A program made the translations under genes and the position numbers. Positions 53,020 to 61,315 of a stretch of 64,000 bases of DNA are shown piece by piece. Every line of letters begins with the position of its first letter. Position 1 is the stretch's first letter. The DNA comes from Actinopolymorpha cephalotaxi (GTDB taxonomy: Bacteria; Actinomycetota; Actinomycetes; Propionibacteriales; Actinopolymorphaceae). The DNA lies in assembly GCF_013408535.1 (NCBI RefSeq), contig NZ_JACBZA010000001.1, forward strand, positions 2,812,850 through 2,876,849, written 5' to 3'. The notes below the pieces were generated by a model, which did not search any database, was not told the DNA's origin, and saw only the letters and a list, made by a program, of their open reading frames with translations.

Positions 53020-53955
53020 ATGCGTCCATCCGAGTCGAACCCAGGGCCGAACACCAGACAGTTCCCGCGCCGCACCGTCCTCACCGCGGGCGGGCTGATC
53101 CTGGCGTCGGGCACCGGCGCGCTCGCTGCCGCCAGCCCCGCGACCGCCCGGCAGACCGCGACCCGACCCGGCGGCCTGCCCGACAACGACGAAGCCCTGG
53201 TCTGGCGAGCCCGGGGTCCACTCGACGGCTATGGCATCGACCCCGAGTGCGATCCCGGCGGCACGACCGGTCTGCCGTGCGGCACCGAGGACGTCGCCAT
53301 CACCTCCACCGCGGACCACAGCGAGGTCACCGCGAACCCACGTGGCATCACGACCTTCGTCAACGCGATCGGCCGGATCAAATTCGGTGACAGGACGCCC
53401 GACCACCGCCCGATCAGCCTGGCGACGTACCACTACGCCTACTCGATCCGGCTGCCGCTCGTGCCCTCCCCCAGCACCGCGCCGCACCTGCCCGAACAGA
53501 CCCACCAGATGATCCAGTTCTGGGACGGCTCGAGCCGACTCTGGAACGCCGACCAGCACACGCTGGAGGCCGCCACCTTCTGGAAACTGAACCCCTGGGA
53601 CCCCAGCTTCGGCAAGATCTTTGCCTACACCATGGTCGACGGACACCTCGCCGCCCACGACACCGGCATCGTCCTCCCTCCGGACACCGACTGGCATCGC
53701 TTCGAGGTGGTGGCCGACCTCGCCCGGCAGACCTACGTCGGCCTTGCCGTCGACGGCCGTTGGCTTCCGCTGACCGGACTTCCGCTCGCCTCGATCCACC
53801 ACCCCGACTGGGGCCCCGACCTCACACTGGTCCTCACCGCCGAATCCGAGAACGCCTGGCCAGGCTCGAACCCGATCGTCACCCAGTGGACGACGCAGTA
53901 CAGGGATCCGCAGCTCACCCGGCGGCGGCACCCATCGCCGAGGCCGAACGCCTGA
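53020..53955 (+). CDS. Tat-secreted protein of unknown function, lectin/lyase-like jelly-roll composition
   Basis: 311 residues; AGGAGG stands 5 bases before the ATG. The N-terminus FPRRTVLTAGGLILASGTGA is a twin-arginine signal. The mature part is rich in Trp, His and Asp and in short strands, e.g. HQMIQFWDGSSRLWNADQHT, WHRFEVVADLARQTYVGLAV and LTLVLTAESENAW, a style seen in concanavalin-like glucanases and polysaccharide lyases. No catalytic signature is recognised. It may bind or cut a polysaccharide outside the cell; it stands alone between a LacI gene and a kinase gene. Confidence 0.72.
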   Translation: MRPSESNPGPNTRQFPRRTVLTAGGLILASGTGALAAASPATARQTATRPGGLPDNDEALVWRARGPLDGYGIDPECDPGGTTGLPCGTEDVAITSTADHSEVTANPRGITTFVNAIGRIKFGDRTPDHRPISLATYHYAYSIRLPLVPSPSTAPHLPEQTHQMIQFWDGSSRLWNADQHTLEAATFWKLNPWDPSFGKIFAYTMVDGHLAAHDTGIVLPPDTDWHRFEVVADLARQTYVGLAVDGRWLPLTGLPLASIHHPDWGPDLTLVLTAESENAWPGSNPIVTQWTTQYRDPQLTRRRHPSPRPNA

Positions 53956-53995
53956 GCGTCGATGGTCACTGGAGGTCGCGCCCGCGGCTCCCGAG

Positions 53996-55093
53996 GTGGT
54001 GGCCCGCGACAGGAGGCGGACCAGGTGGGAAGCTCTGCGGGTGGCCGATACCAGTAGCACGCCGTCCTCCGCCGACTTCGACGCGTCGGACCGGACCACC
54101 GACACCGAACGCGCCGTGCACGGGACGGAGTCGGTGGCCGAGTTGCGGGCCTTCCTCAGCGCGTACGCCGGCGAACACCTCGGTAGCCCCATCCGTACGG
54201 TCAGGTTCCGCGCCGGGCGCATCGACGCCGTGTGGGGCGTCGAACTCGACGACGGGCGGGCGGTGGTGATCAAGGGGCACCGCACCCCGGCCGGCCCGGA
54301 CACCGTCGGCGCCCTCGACACGATCGTCGCCGCGCGGGATGCGCAGCGGTACCTCGCCGCGGCCGGCTTCCCGTGCCCGGAGCCGCTGTCGGGTCCGGAC
54401 GAGATCGACGGGCGGGTCCTCACCGCGGAGACGCTCCTCGCGGGCGAGGTGCCGGCCGGACGCGCCTCCGCCACCCGCCGGCTGCTGGCGGAAGGTCTCG
54501 CCCGGCACATCGACCTGCTGCGTGCCCGGCCCGGCCTCCGGGAGAAAGCGGGACCGGGCCCGTCATGGTGCCGATACCAGGCCGGCCCCTGGCCCGTACC
54601 CCACGACCCGATCGTGAACTTCGACGTCACTCCTGCCGGCTACGACTGGCTCGACGAGTACGCGCGACGTGCGTCCGACCAGATCCTCACCTGCCGCGAG
54701 GGCGCGGAGCTGGTCGTGGGTCACGCCGACTGGTACGCCGGCAACACCGCCGTCCTCGACGGTGTGCTCGTCGGCACCTTCGACTGGGAACTCGTCGCCG
54801 ACACCGAGGCCGTCATCGCCGGCTTCGCCGCGGCGTGTTACGCGGCCAGTTCCACCAGCGGGGCCGGCCTTTCCACCCCCGACGAGGTGGCGGTCTTCCT
54901 GCAGGACTACCAGGCCGCCCGAGGTGCCGGCCTCTACGGCCGCGAACGGCGCTCCGCGTGCGCGGCAGCCGCGTGGATCATCGCCTTCAACGCCCGCTGG
55001 GAAGTCGGCATGTCCGGCGGTAAGGGCGAGGAAGGCCCCAACCTGACGCTGGCGCGCGAGCACGGACAGGACTACCTCGACCTGATCTGGTAG
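53996..55093 (+). CDS. Aminoglycoside-phosphotransferase-like kinase (APH family)
   Basis: 365 residues from the GTG at 53996; a GTG at 54041 (reading VADTSSTPSS) is an alternative and neither has a good ribosome site. The catalytic loop is VVGHADWYAGNTAVLDG (HxD.....N) and the metal-binding VGTFDWELV follows. The N-lobe has RAVVIKGHR with the ATP lysine. APH-fold enzymes phosphorylate small alcohols or antibiotics; the substrate is not evident, and resistance is not implied. Confidence 0.82.
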   Translation: MVARDRRRTRWEALRVADTSSTPSSADFDASDRTTDTERAVHGTESVAELRAFLSAYAGEHLGSPIRTVRFRAGRIDAVWGVELDDGRAVVIKGHRTPAGPDTVGALDTIVAARDAQRYLAAAGFPCPEPLSGPDEIDGRVLTAETLLAGEVPAGRASATRRLLAEGLARHIDLLRARPGLREKAGPGPSWCRYQAGPWPVPHDPIVNFDVTPAGYDWLDEYARRASDQILTCREGAELVVGHADWYAGNTAVLDGVLVGTFDWELVADTEAVIAGFAAACYAASSTSGAGLSTPDEVAVFLQDYQAARGAGLYGRERRSACAAAAWIIAFNARWEVGMSGGKGEEGPNLTLAREHGQDYLDLIW

Positions 55094-55208
55094 CACAGCC
55101 ACCGCCGGCTGGTCAGCGTGGTCGGCGTGGTCGGCATGTCGGCCGGCGAGCTGCCCTTGGAAAATCCATTGTGCCGTCCGGCCCGGTCCCGCTCCCTATC
55201 GTGGAGCC

Positions 55209-56012
55209 GTGACGATCCCGCGGCGCCGCCTGTTGTGGCGTGCGGTGTCGTGCACCGCCGCCGGTGTTCTGCTCGGTGCCTGTGCGGCCGCGAGGCCCAG
55301 GGATCGCTCGGCACCGGCGACGTCCCAGCCCGGACAGCCCCGCCGCACAGACGACCACGGCGCCTCGGTCCGGCAGTCGCCGACGACGGCTACCCGGGCA
55401 GGCAAGCCGGCCCGCGTCGTCGAGATCGGGCACGCTCCACGATCGGCACCTCGGGTGGCGCTCACCTTCCACGGCGCAGGTGATCCCTCCACCGCGGAAG
55501 CACTGCTACGCGTGGCCGAGCACGTCAAGGCACCATTGACAGTGCTGGCTGTCGGCACCTGGCTGTCCCAGAACCCCACCATGGCGGACAGAATCCGGCG
55601 CGGCGGCCACGAGCTCGGCAACCACACCCTGCACCACCTGCCGATGCGCACGCTGGACCAGTCGCAGGCGTACGACGAGATCTCCGGCTGCGCCGCAGTC
55701 CTACGTCGGCTCACCGGCAGCGCCGGCACGTGGTTTCGCGCATCGGGGACGCAGCACACCACCCCGCTGATCCGGACGGCGGCGGCCCGGGCCGGCTACC
55801 GCGTCTGCCTGTCGTACGACGTCGACACCCTCGACTACCTCGACCCGGGGCCGGCCGCGGTCGTGCGCAACGGAGTGGACTCCGCGAAGCCCGGTTCGAT
55901 TCTGAGCCTGCACATGGGGCATCCCGGCACGGTCCAAGCCTTGCCGGCGCTCGTCGCCGGACTCCGCGCCCAGGGCCTGCAACCGGTGACGGTGACGGAG
56001 TTGCTCCGATGA
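55209..56012 (+). CDS. Polysaccharide-deacetylase-fold lipoprotein with altered catalytic motif
   Basis: 267 residues. The signal ends with lipobox LLGAC (Cys-25). The NodB fold begins at PRVALTFHGAGDPSTAEALL. The family's TFDDG, which supplies the catalytic base and a metal ligand, is replaced by THHG-like TFHGAGD (His-88, Gly-89). The metal His pair is kept in HELGNHTLHH (His-139, His-143). A late LSLHMGHPGTVQALPALV is also typical. It could be a binding protein or a deacetylase using Asp-92. The GTG has TATCGT 6 bases upstream, so a leaderless mRNA is likely. Its stop overlaps the next start (ATGA). Confidence 0.8.
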   Translation: MTIPRRRLLWRAVSCTAAGVLLGACAAARPRDRSAPATSQPGQPRRTDDHGASVRQSPTTATRAGKPARVVEIGHAPRSAPRVALTFHGAGDPSTAEALLRVAEHVKAPLTVLAVGTWLSQNPTMADRIRRGGHELGNHTLHHLPMRTLDQSQAYDEISGCAAVLRRLTGSAGTWFRASGTQHTTPLIRTAAARAGYRVCLSYDVDTLDYLDPGPAAVVRNGVDSAKPGSILSLHMGHPGTVQALPALVAGLRAQGLQPVTVTELLR

Positions 56013-57217
56013 GCCGGCCACCCGTGGCACACCTGCTCTCCGCCCTGCTCGTCCTGGCCGTGCTGGCCACCGCTGCGGCCGGGTGCTGGACCACCGCCGG
56101 AACCGCCCACCCCACACCGACCAGGAACCCGGACCGGGTACGTCCCGGCGCCGCGGCCACCGCGGCGCACGCGGCGCCACACACCCCCGCATGGCTGCCC
56201 GGCATGCCACCGCCGCTGCGTGCCGACGACGTGTGGGCGGCCGACCGGCCCGGCCGGCTCGCTCCGGCCGTGCGGAAGGACCCGTACCGGGTGTACGTCC
56301 CCAACACCAACAGCGACACCGTCACGGTGATCGACCCGAAGACGTTCAAGGTGATCAAGACCATCCCGGTGGGCAGCCAGCCCCAGCATGTCGTTCCCAG
56401 CTGGGACCTTCGCACTCTCTGGGTCAACAACGACGTGGGCGACTCGCTCACACCGATCGATCCGCGCACGACCAAGGCCGGAAAACCCGTGCCCGTCGAC
56501 GATCCGTACAACCTCTACTTCACACCCGACGGACGGTATGCCGTCGTGATGGCCTCGCTTCTGCACCGGATCGATTTCCGCGACCCGCACACGATGCGGC
56601 TCGAGCACTCGACTCCCGCAGACTGCGCCGGCGTCAACCACGCCGACTTCTCCGCCGACGGACGTTATTTCGTCGTGAGCTGTGAATTTTCTTCGGAGCT
56701 GCTCAAGGTCGACACCGCCGGAAGGCGGATCGTCGGGAGAATCGAACTACCCGGCGATGCCAAGCCGCAGGACGTCAAGCTCTCCCCCGACGGCCGTACC
56801 TTCTATGTTGCCGACATGAACGCGGACGGAGTCTGGCGGGTCTCCGGTAACCCGTTCAGGATCAGGAACCTCCTGCCGACCGGTCTCGGCGCGCACGGCC
56901 TCTACGTCACCCGCGACTCGCGCCGCCTCCTGATCACCAACCGCGACGAAGGGTCGATCTCCGTGCTCGACTTCGCCTCCGACCGGCTGGTCGGCAAGTG
57001 GCGGATACCGGGAGGCGGGAGCCCCGACATGGGAAACCTCTCCCCCGACGGCAGGATCTTCTGGCTGTCCGGGCGCTACGACGGCGTCGTGTACGCCCTC
57101 TCCACCGTCAACGGCGCCTTGCTGGCCAGGATCGACGTGGGCAGTGGGCCACACGGCCTGTCCGTGTGGCCACAGCCCGGACGCTACTCCCTTGGGCACA
57201 CCGGCGTCATGCGCTGA
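56009..57217 (+). CDS. YVTN/YncE-like beta-propeller lipoprotein
   Basis: 402 residues. The N-terminal signal ends AAAGC, a lipobox, so the protein is probably surface-anchored. Repeated blades are evident: VYVPNTNSDTVTVIDPKTFK, KPQDVKLSPDGRTFYVADMN, LYVTRDSRRLLITNRDEGSI and GPHGLSVWPQPGRYSLG. Propellers of this type usually bind partners or polymers. It is translationally coupled to the deacetylase-like lipoprotein, so the two probably act together at the cell envelope. Confidence 0.88.
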   Translation: MSRPPVAHLLSALLVLAVLATAAAGCWTTAGTAHPTPTRNPDRVRPGAAATAAHAAPHTPAWLPGMPPPLRADDVWAADRPGRLAPAVRKDPYRVYVPNTNSDTVTVIDPKTFKVIKTIPVGSQPQHVVPSWDLRTLWVNNDVGDSLTPIDPRTTKAGKPVPVDDPYNLYFTPDGRYAVVMASLLHRIDFRDPHTMRLEHSTPADCAGVNHADFSADGRYFVVSCEFSSELLKVDTAGRRIVGRIELPGDAKPQDVKLSPDGRTFYVADMNADGVWRVSGNPFRIRNLLPTGLGAHGLYVTRDSRRLLITNRDEGSISVLDFASDRLVGKWRIPGGGSPDMGNLSPDGRIFWLSGRYDGVVYALSTVNGALLARIDVGSGPHGLSVWPQPGRYSLGHTGVMR

Positions 57218-57255
57218 ACAGGTCCGTCCGGGCGGCTACGGTCATCCCCGGCCGG

Positions 57256-57534
57256 TCACGGCCTCAGCCGCGGCCTGCGGCGCGCCGCGACGTCCTCGAT
57301 CCAGCCGAGTGCGAGGACGGCGACACCGATCAGCGGCCAGCCGAGGAGATACAGGAACCACTGCGAGTCCAGCGGCAGGTGGTTCTCGAAGGCGGGGATC
57401 TGCCACATCAGGTCGATGAGGGGCACGCAGACGATCAGCGCGATCTCGTGCCACAGGTACACCGTCACCGCGCGCGCGTTCAGCACCGTGACGACCCGGC
57501 CCAGCCGTCCGACCCTGGCGGGAAGGCGTTCGGA
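57256..57534 (-). pseudogene. C-terminal remnant of an acyltransferase-3 membrane protein
   Basis: The frame opens just after a TGA and reads ERLPARVGRLGRVVTVLNAR, then AVTVYLWHEIALIVCVPLID and a last helix WFLYLLGWPLIGVAVLALGW. This is the typical end of OafA-like acyltransferase-3 proteins (N.ra.tVYLwH). These proteins normally have about ten helices; only two remain. The internal ATG at 57486 could start a 76-residue product, but a truncated gene is more likely. The sequence upstream (57540-57650) is less GC-rich and holds an unrelated GGAATTC/GAATTCC hairpin. Confidence 0.65.
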
Positions 57535-57599
57535 TCAACTCCGGATTGACAGTCGGCAACATTCGAGCGCCTGACAATCGGTTACGAGTTGCTGACGTC

Positions 57600-57618
57600 G
57601 GAATTCTCTTTGAATTCC
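57600..57618. repeat. Short inverted repeat in AT-rich gap
   Basis: GGAATTC (57600-57606) and GAATTCC (57612-57618) form a 7-bp stem around TCTTT. It lies between the acyltransferase remnant and the end of the YdcF-like gene. It could be a weak terminator for the latter, though no T tract follows on the minus strand. Confidence 0.4.
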
Positions 57619-57654
57619 CCTTCTCATTCCAGCGGATCCTGTCAGCAGCGCCGC

Positions 57655-58464
57655 CTACTGGCTTTTCCACCGTTGATCGACCCGCCGAACGGTGTGGCCG
57701 GTGGTGTTCCGCAGCAGCGTGAACGCCTGCTCGACTTCGTCCGGTACGTCGACGTGGGCGATGTAGTCCCGGCCCGACGGCCCGTACCCGCCGGCGTCGT
57801 CCCTCAGGCGCGGGATCTCCCCCAGCAGCAGCGACACGTAGCGTTCGAGGTCCCACATCCCGTCCGGCGCCGACTCGTACTCCAGCAGACCGGCGCCGGC
57901 GCCGGCACCGGCACCGGCACCGTCGACCTCGCGCACCATCGTCCGGTGCGAGGCGAAGTTCACCAGCGTCGTCGTCGGCGGGACGTGCCGGCGAAAACCG
58001 GCGTCCATGCGCTGCTGCATGGTGGCGTCCTGAACCAGCACGATCCGGTCGTGCCTGACACCACCCGCGGCCAGCAGGGCGAGGGCGTTGGTCACGTTGT
58101 TGCCGCAGTTGGTGGACTTCTCTTCGAGGGCGTCCACCGCGAGACCGTGCCGATCGCGCAGGTACCGGTCGAAGAGCGCGGCCTCGGTGAGCTCGTCGAC
58201 GTCCGGCCACCCGGTGCGGTCGCGCACCTGCCGGCGCAACGCGTCGGTGCTGTGCCCCTCGCCGCCCACGATCAGGTAGAAGCCGGCGACCTCGGACCTG
58301 ATGGCGTCGGCGAACACCGCCGCCCCGGCGAGGACGCTTCCACCGAACAGGATCGCGACGTCGGCCCTCCCGCCGAGGTGACCAGGCGTCAGCGCGGCCA
58401 CGTCACGTCGCGCGCAGAACCGCACCAGCGTGTTGACGCTCTCCGCCACCGAACACCGTCGCAT
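57655..58464 (-). CDS. YdcF/DUF218-family protein
   Basis: 269 residues. [18 protein letters not shown] and the following [17 protein letters not shown] match the DUF218 Rossmann-like core, and [18 protein letters not shown] carries the conserved E-S-T-N motif. [20 protein letters not shown] is the usual third block. E. coli YdcF binds S-adenosylmethionine; related SanA/ElyC proteins affect the envelope. An Ala-Gly run of six repeats (near residue 183, from a GCCGGC-like hexamer repeat) is probably a flexible loop. No membrane segment. Confidence 0.78.
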   Translation of the reverse strand: MRRCSVAESVNTLVRFCARRDVAALTPGHLGGRADVAILFGGSVLAGAAVFADAIRSEVAGFYLIVGGEGHSTDALRRQVRDRTGWPDVDELTEAALFDRYLRDRHGLAVDALEEKSTNCGNNVTNALALLAAGGVRHDRIVLVQDATMQQRMDAGFRRHVPPTTTLVNFASHRTMVREVDGAGAGAGAGAGLLEYESAPDGMWDLERYVSLLLGEIPRLRDDAGGYGPSGRDYIAHVDVPDEVEQAFTLLRNTTGHTVRRVDQRWKSQ

Positions 58465-58664
58465 CGCCAGAGCTTATGTCGGCTGCGACGGCTGTCGGCC
58501 CTTCCGCAATCCCAGGTTGCTCGACGCCCGAGGAGCGGTCGAGGTAGGGCCGCCACGGGACAGGCGATCCGCGCATACCTCCGATATCGCACGTGGCGGT
58601 AACCGAACAGGGCCTTCTTCCTTTCGGAGAAGGAGCGTAGCGTTTGCGATCGAGGAAATTAGTC

Positions 58665-59540
58665 ATGAATGATGTCGCTCAGCAAGTCGTCGGCCGGATG
58701 CGGGTCGGCGACCATCACTGCCTCAGCTTCGACACCGATGCCGAGCAGCGTGAGGTGCTCACCTCCTACATCCGCAACGGACTGGCTCGGCACGAGCAGG
58801 TGATCTACTTCGCCGCAGTCGACCCTGTGACGGTGTTCGACCTTCTACGCGAGAGCGGCCTCGCCCCAGCGCGGTTCAGCGAAAGCGGCCAGCTCCGGGT
58901 GATGGGTCCCCGGGAGGGTTACCTCGCATATCTACCGTTCGATCCTGACGTGATGGTGGCGGTGCTGAGACGAAACGCCGGCGAAGCGCTCGCCGCCGGG
59001 TACCGAGCTCTGCGAATCACCGGAGAACCCAGCGTCCTTCGCGGCCGGCCGGGCTCGGACAAGTGGACCGATTACGAACGCAAGGCCGCCGACGTCTACG
59101 GCGACACGCCGGTGATGGGGATGTGCCAGTACGACCGCCGCATCTTCAGCCCGGCGGAGATCGCCGCGGTCGAGGCCTTGCACACCCACACGGTGGTTCC
59201 GGACCCCGTTTATGAGGACGCGCGGCTGTCGATCTTCCCGACGTACCACCCCCGGGGGTTCCGCATGGTCGGCGAGCTGGACCTCTCCCAGGTGACGGCC
59301 TGGTTCGACTGGATCCACCAGGCGGGCGCAGACGTCGAGGAGGATCTGCTGCTGAACCTGGTCGAGCTGCGCTTCGTCGACCTCGCTGGCGTCCGCATGC
59401 TGGCCGAGCTGTCCGACCGGCTCGCCCACGACGGCAGACGTCTCCTCCTGCAGGACCTGAGACCCTCTCAGAGTCTCGTGTTCTGCCCGGCCGGCTGTGA
59501 CCATCTACCCAACCTCGTCCTGACGGAGACCCAGCGATGA
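58665..59540 (+). CDS. MEDS-STAS regulatory protein (anti-anti-sigma type)
   Basis: 291 residues from the ATG at 58665 with GAGGAA 7 bases upstream. An N-terminal MEDS (DcmR sensory) domain (about 10-185) begins VGDHHCLSFDTDAEQREVL and includes GYRALRITGEPS and FSPAEIAAVEALHTHTV. A C-terminal STAS domain (about 195-285) has FRMVGELDLSQVTAWF and LNLVELRFVDLAGVRML. STAS proteins capture anti-sigma kinases; MEDS is thought to sense a ligand. In LRFVDLAG the usual phosphorylatable Ser/Thr is not obvious. It is coupled to the next gene by ATGA. Confidence 0.87.
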   Translation: MNDVAQQVVGRMRVGDHHCLSFDTDAEQREVLTSYIRNGLARHEQVIYFAAVDPVTVFDLLRESGLAPARFSESGQLRVMGPREGYLAYLPFDPDVMVAVLRRNAGEALAAGYRALRITGEPSVLRGRPGSDKWTDYERKAADVYGDTPVMGMCQYDRRIFSPAEIAAVEALHTHTVVPDPVYEDARLSIFPTYHPRGFRMVGELDLSQVTAWFDWIHQAGADVEEDLLLNLVELRFVDLAGVRMLAELSDRLAHDGRRLLLQDLRPSQSLVFCPAGCDHLPNLVLTETQR

Positions 59541-60511
59541 GTACCTGGACGCCGGGCACATACGCCGGCAACGTCCACGAGGTGGGGTTCTACCAGTCGG
59601 ATGAGGAGTTCCAGGCGATGATCGTGCCGTTCGTCGACGAGGGCGTCGCCAACGGCGAGCCGGTCGTCATCGGCTACGACGAACCGAAGTCCGCCTTGCT
59701 TCGGTTATGGCTGGACGACCCGTCGAAGGTCAACTTCATCACCGATACGAGTCTGTACGCCACGCCGGCACGGGCGATCGCGACGTACCGCGGACTGTTC
59801 AAACGCCACGTCGCGGCCGGCGCACCACAGGTCCGGATCGCCGGTCAGGTTCCACATCCGGGCAACGGCGGGAGCTTCGCCGGCTGGGACCGCTACGAGT
59901 TCGCCGTCAACTCCGTGTGGGACGAGTTTCCCGTACGCAGTCTCTGCCTCTACGACGCCACGACCGTTCCCGATCCGGTCCGGCAGGTGGTCGAGCGGAT
60001 GCATCCCTGCACCGTCACCGCTGCCGGAGCGCACCAGACCAACGGCCGCTATGACTGCGATGCCAGGAACGCACGGGTTCCCGTGTCTCCTGACCCGCTG
60101 GAAGCCTGCCCGCCCAACGTCGAACTCGTGGACCCCTCCACCGCCGAGGCACGCCACGCCCTGGAGCGGCTCGGCCGCGGTCTGGTCGACGACCGCAAAC
60201 TCGACGACCTGCTGTTCGGCATCTCCGAGGCCGTCACCAACGCGCGGCTGCACGGCGTACCGCCCGCGACGGTCCGGATCTGGGCCACCGCCGAACGCCT
60301 GGTGGCCGACGTATCGGACAGGGGTCGCGGCCCCACCGACCCCCTCGCCGGGCTCGTGCCGATGGCGAACGCGAACCTGGGCACCGGTCTCGGTCTGTGG
60401 ATAGCCCACATGCTCGACATCGGCGCCCTGCTCGTCCCCACCGAGGACGGCTTCTCGTTCCGGCTGTGCGCCGGCCGGGACCGCACGCCGCGCGGCCAGG
60501 AAGGCACGTGA
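59537..60511 (+). CDS. MEDS-HATPase anti-sigma-type kinase (RsbA/RsbW-like)
   Basis: 324 residues. An N-terminal MEDS domain (about 10-190, VHEVGFYQSDEEFQAMIVPF) is joined to a GHKL ATPase domain (about 205-315). The N box is GISEAVTNARLHG, with ADVSDRGRGPTDPL and GTGLGLWIAHMLD as ATP-lid motifs. Such proteins phosphorylate STAS partners or sequester sigma factors. The preceding STAS protein, overlapping by 4 bases and carrying the same sensor domain, is the obvious partner. Confidence 0.87.
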   Translation: MSTWTPGTYAGNVHEVGFYQSDEEFQAMIVPFVDEGVANGEPVVIGYDEPKSALLRLWLDDPSKVNFITDTSLYATPARAIATYRGLFKRHVAAGAPQVRIAGQVPHPGNGGSFAGWDRYEFAVNSVWDEFPVRSLCLYDATTVPDPVRQVVERMHPCTVTAAGAHQTNGRYDCDARNARVPVSPDPLEACPPNVELVDPSTAEARHALERLGRGLVDDRKLDDLLFGISEAVTNARLHGVPPATVRIWATAERLVADVSDRGRGPTDPLAGLVPMANANLGTGLGLWIAHMLDIGALLVPTEDGFSFRLCAGRDRTPRGQEGT

Positions 60512-60550
60512 CGACAACAGCCGGCCGAGAACACCGGGGGCCTCGTGCCG

Positions 60551-61300
60551 TCACACCTGGATGGCGCCGCCGTCGACGAACATCTCGGTACCCGTGACGA
60601 AGCTGGATTCGTCGGTGGCCAGAAAGAGGGCCAGAGCGGCGACCTCCTCCGGCCGACCCATCCGGCCGAGGGGGACGGAGGCGGCCAGGGAGCCACGCAG
60701 TTCCGCGGCCTGCTCCTCGTCGGGGGCGAGCCCGTCGATTCCCGGGGTGGCGACGGGCCCGGGTGCGAGGGCGTTGACCCGGATCCCGCGGGTGCGCAGT
60801 TCGTTGGCCCAGGTGCGGGCGAAGGAACGAACAGCGGCCTTGGACGCGGCGTAGACACCGAAGGCCTCGGTGCCGACGTGGCCGGCCGTGGAGCTGGTGA
60901 GGATGACGGAGGACCCGTCGTTCAGCAGGGGCAGTGCCTTCTGGACGCTGAAGAGCACGCCCTTGACGTTGGTGGCGAAGGTGTCGTCGAAGTGCTCCTC
61001 GGTCACCTGCTCGAGGGTGGCGAACTCGCCTCCGCCGGCGTTGGCGAACAGCACGTCGATGCGGTCACCGCGTTCGGCGACGGTGCCGTAGAGCCGGTCG
61101 AGATCGGCCAGGTCGGCGCTGTCGGCCTGAACGGGGATGACGTCTCCCCCGACCTGCGCGGCGGCTCGGTCGAGTGTCTCCCTGCGGCGCCCCGTGATGT
61201 AGACCCGAGCACCTTCCTCGCGAAACCGGCGGGCAGTGGCCAACCCGATGCCGCTCGTCCCGCCGGTGACGACCGCCGTCTTTGCGTCCAGACGTCCCAC
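60551..61300 (-). CDS. SDR-family oxidoreductase
   Basis: 249 residues from a GTG at 61300 with GAGGAGGAG just upstream. Complete classical SDR: VVTGGTSGIGLATARRF, FANAGGGEFA, ILTSSTAGHVG and VYAASKAAVRSFA (YxxxK), ending GTEMFVDGGAIQV. NAD(P)-dependent oxidation or reduction of an unknown alcohol. It is the third gene after the Tat hydrolase and DUF4331 genes. Confidence 0.93.
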   Translation of the reverse strand: MGRLDAKTAVVTGGTSGIGLATARRFREEGARVYITGRRRETLDRAAAQVGGDVIPVQADSADLADLDRLYGTVAERGDRIDVLFANAGGGEFATLEQVTEEHFDDTFATNVKGVLFSVQKALPLLNDGSSVILTSSTAGHVGTEAFGVYAASKAAVRSFARTWANELRTRGIRVNALAPGPVATPGIDGLAPDEEQAAELRGSLAASVPLGRMGRPEEVAALALFLATDESSFVTGTEMFVDGGAIQV

Positions 61301-61315
61301 GATCTCCTCCTCGGA

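Noticed and set aside
51739-54630. A 963-codon minus-strand frame
   Set aside because: It covers the LacI gene, the Tat-secreted protein gene and part of the kinase gene in antisense; those three have clear motifs and ribosome sites on the plus strand.
57895-57935. GCCGGC-type hexamer repeat considered as a mobile or CRISPR-like repeat
   Set aside because: It is in frame inside the YdcF-like gene and codes a simple Ala-Gly run; no spacers or wider array.
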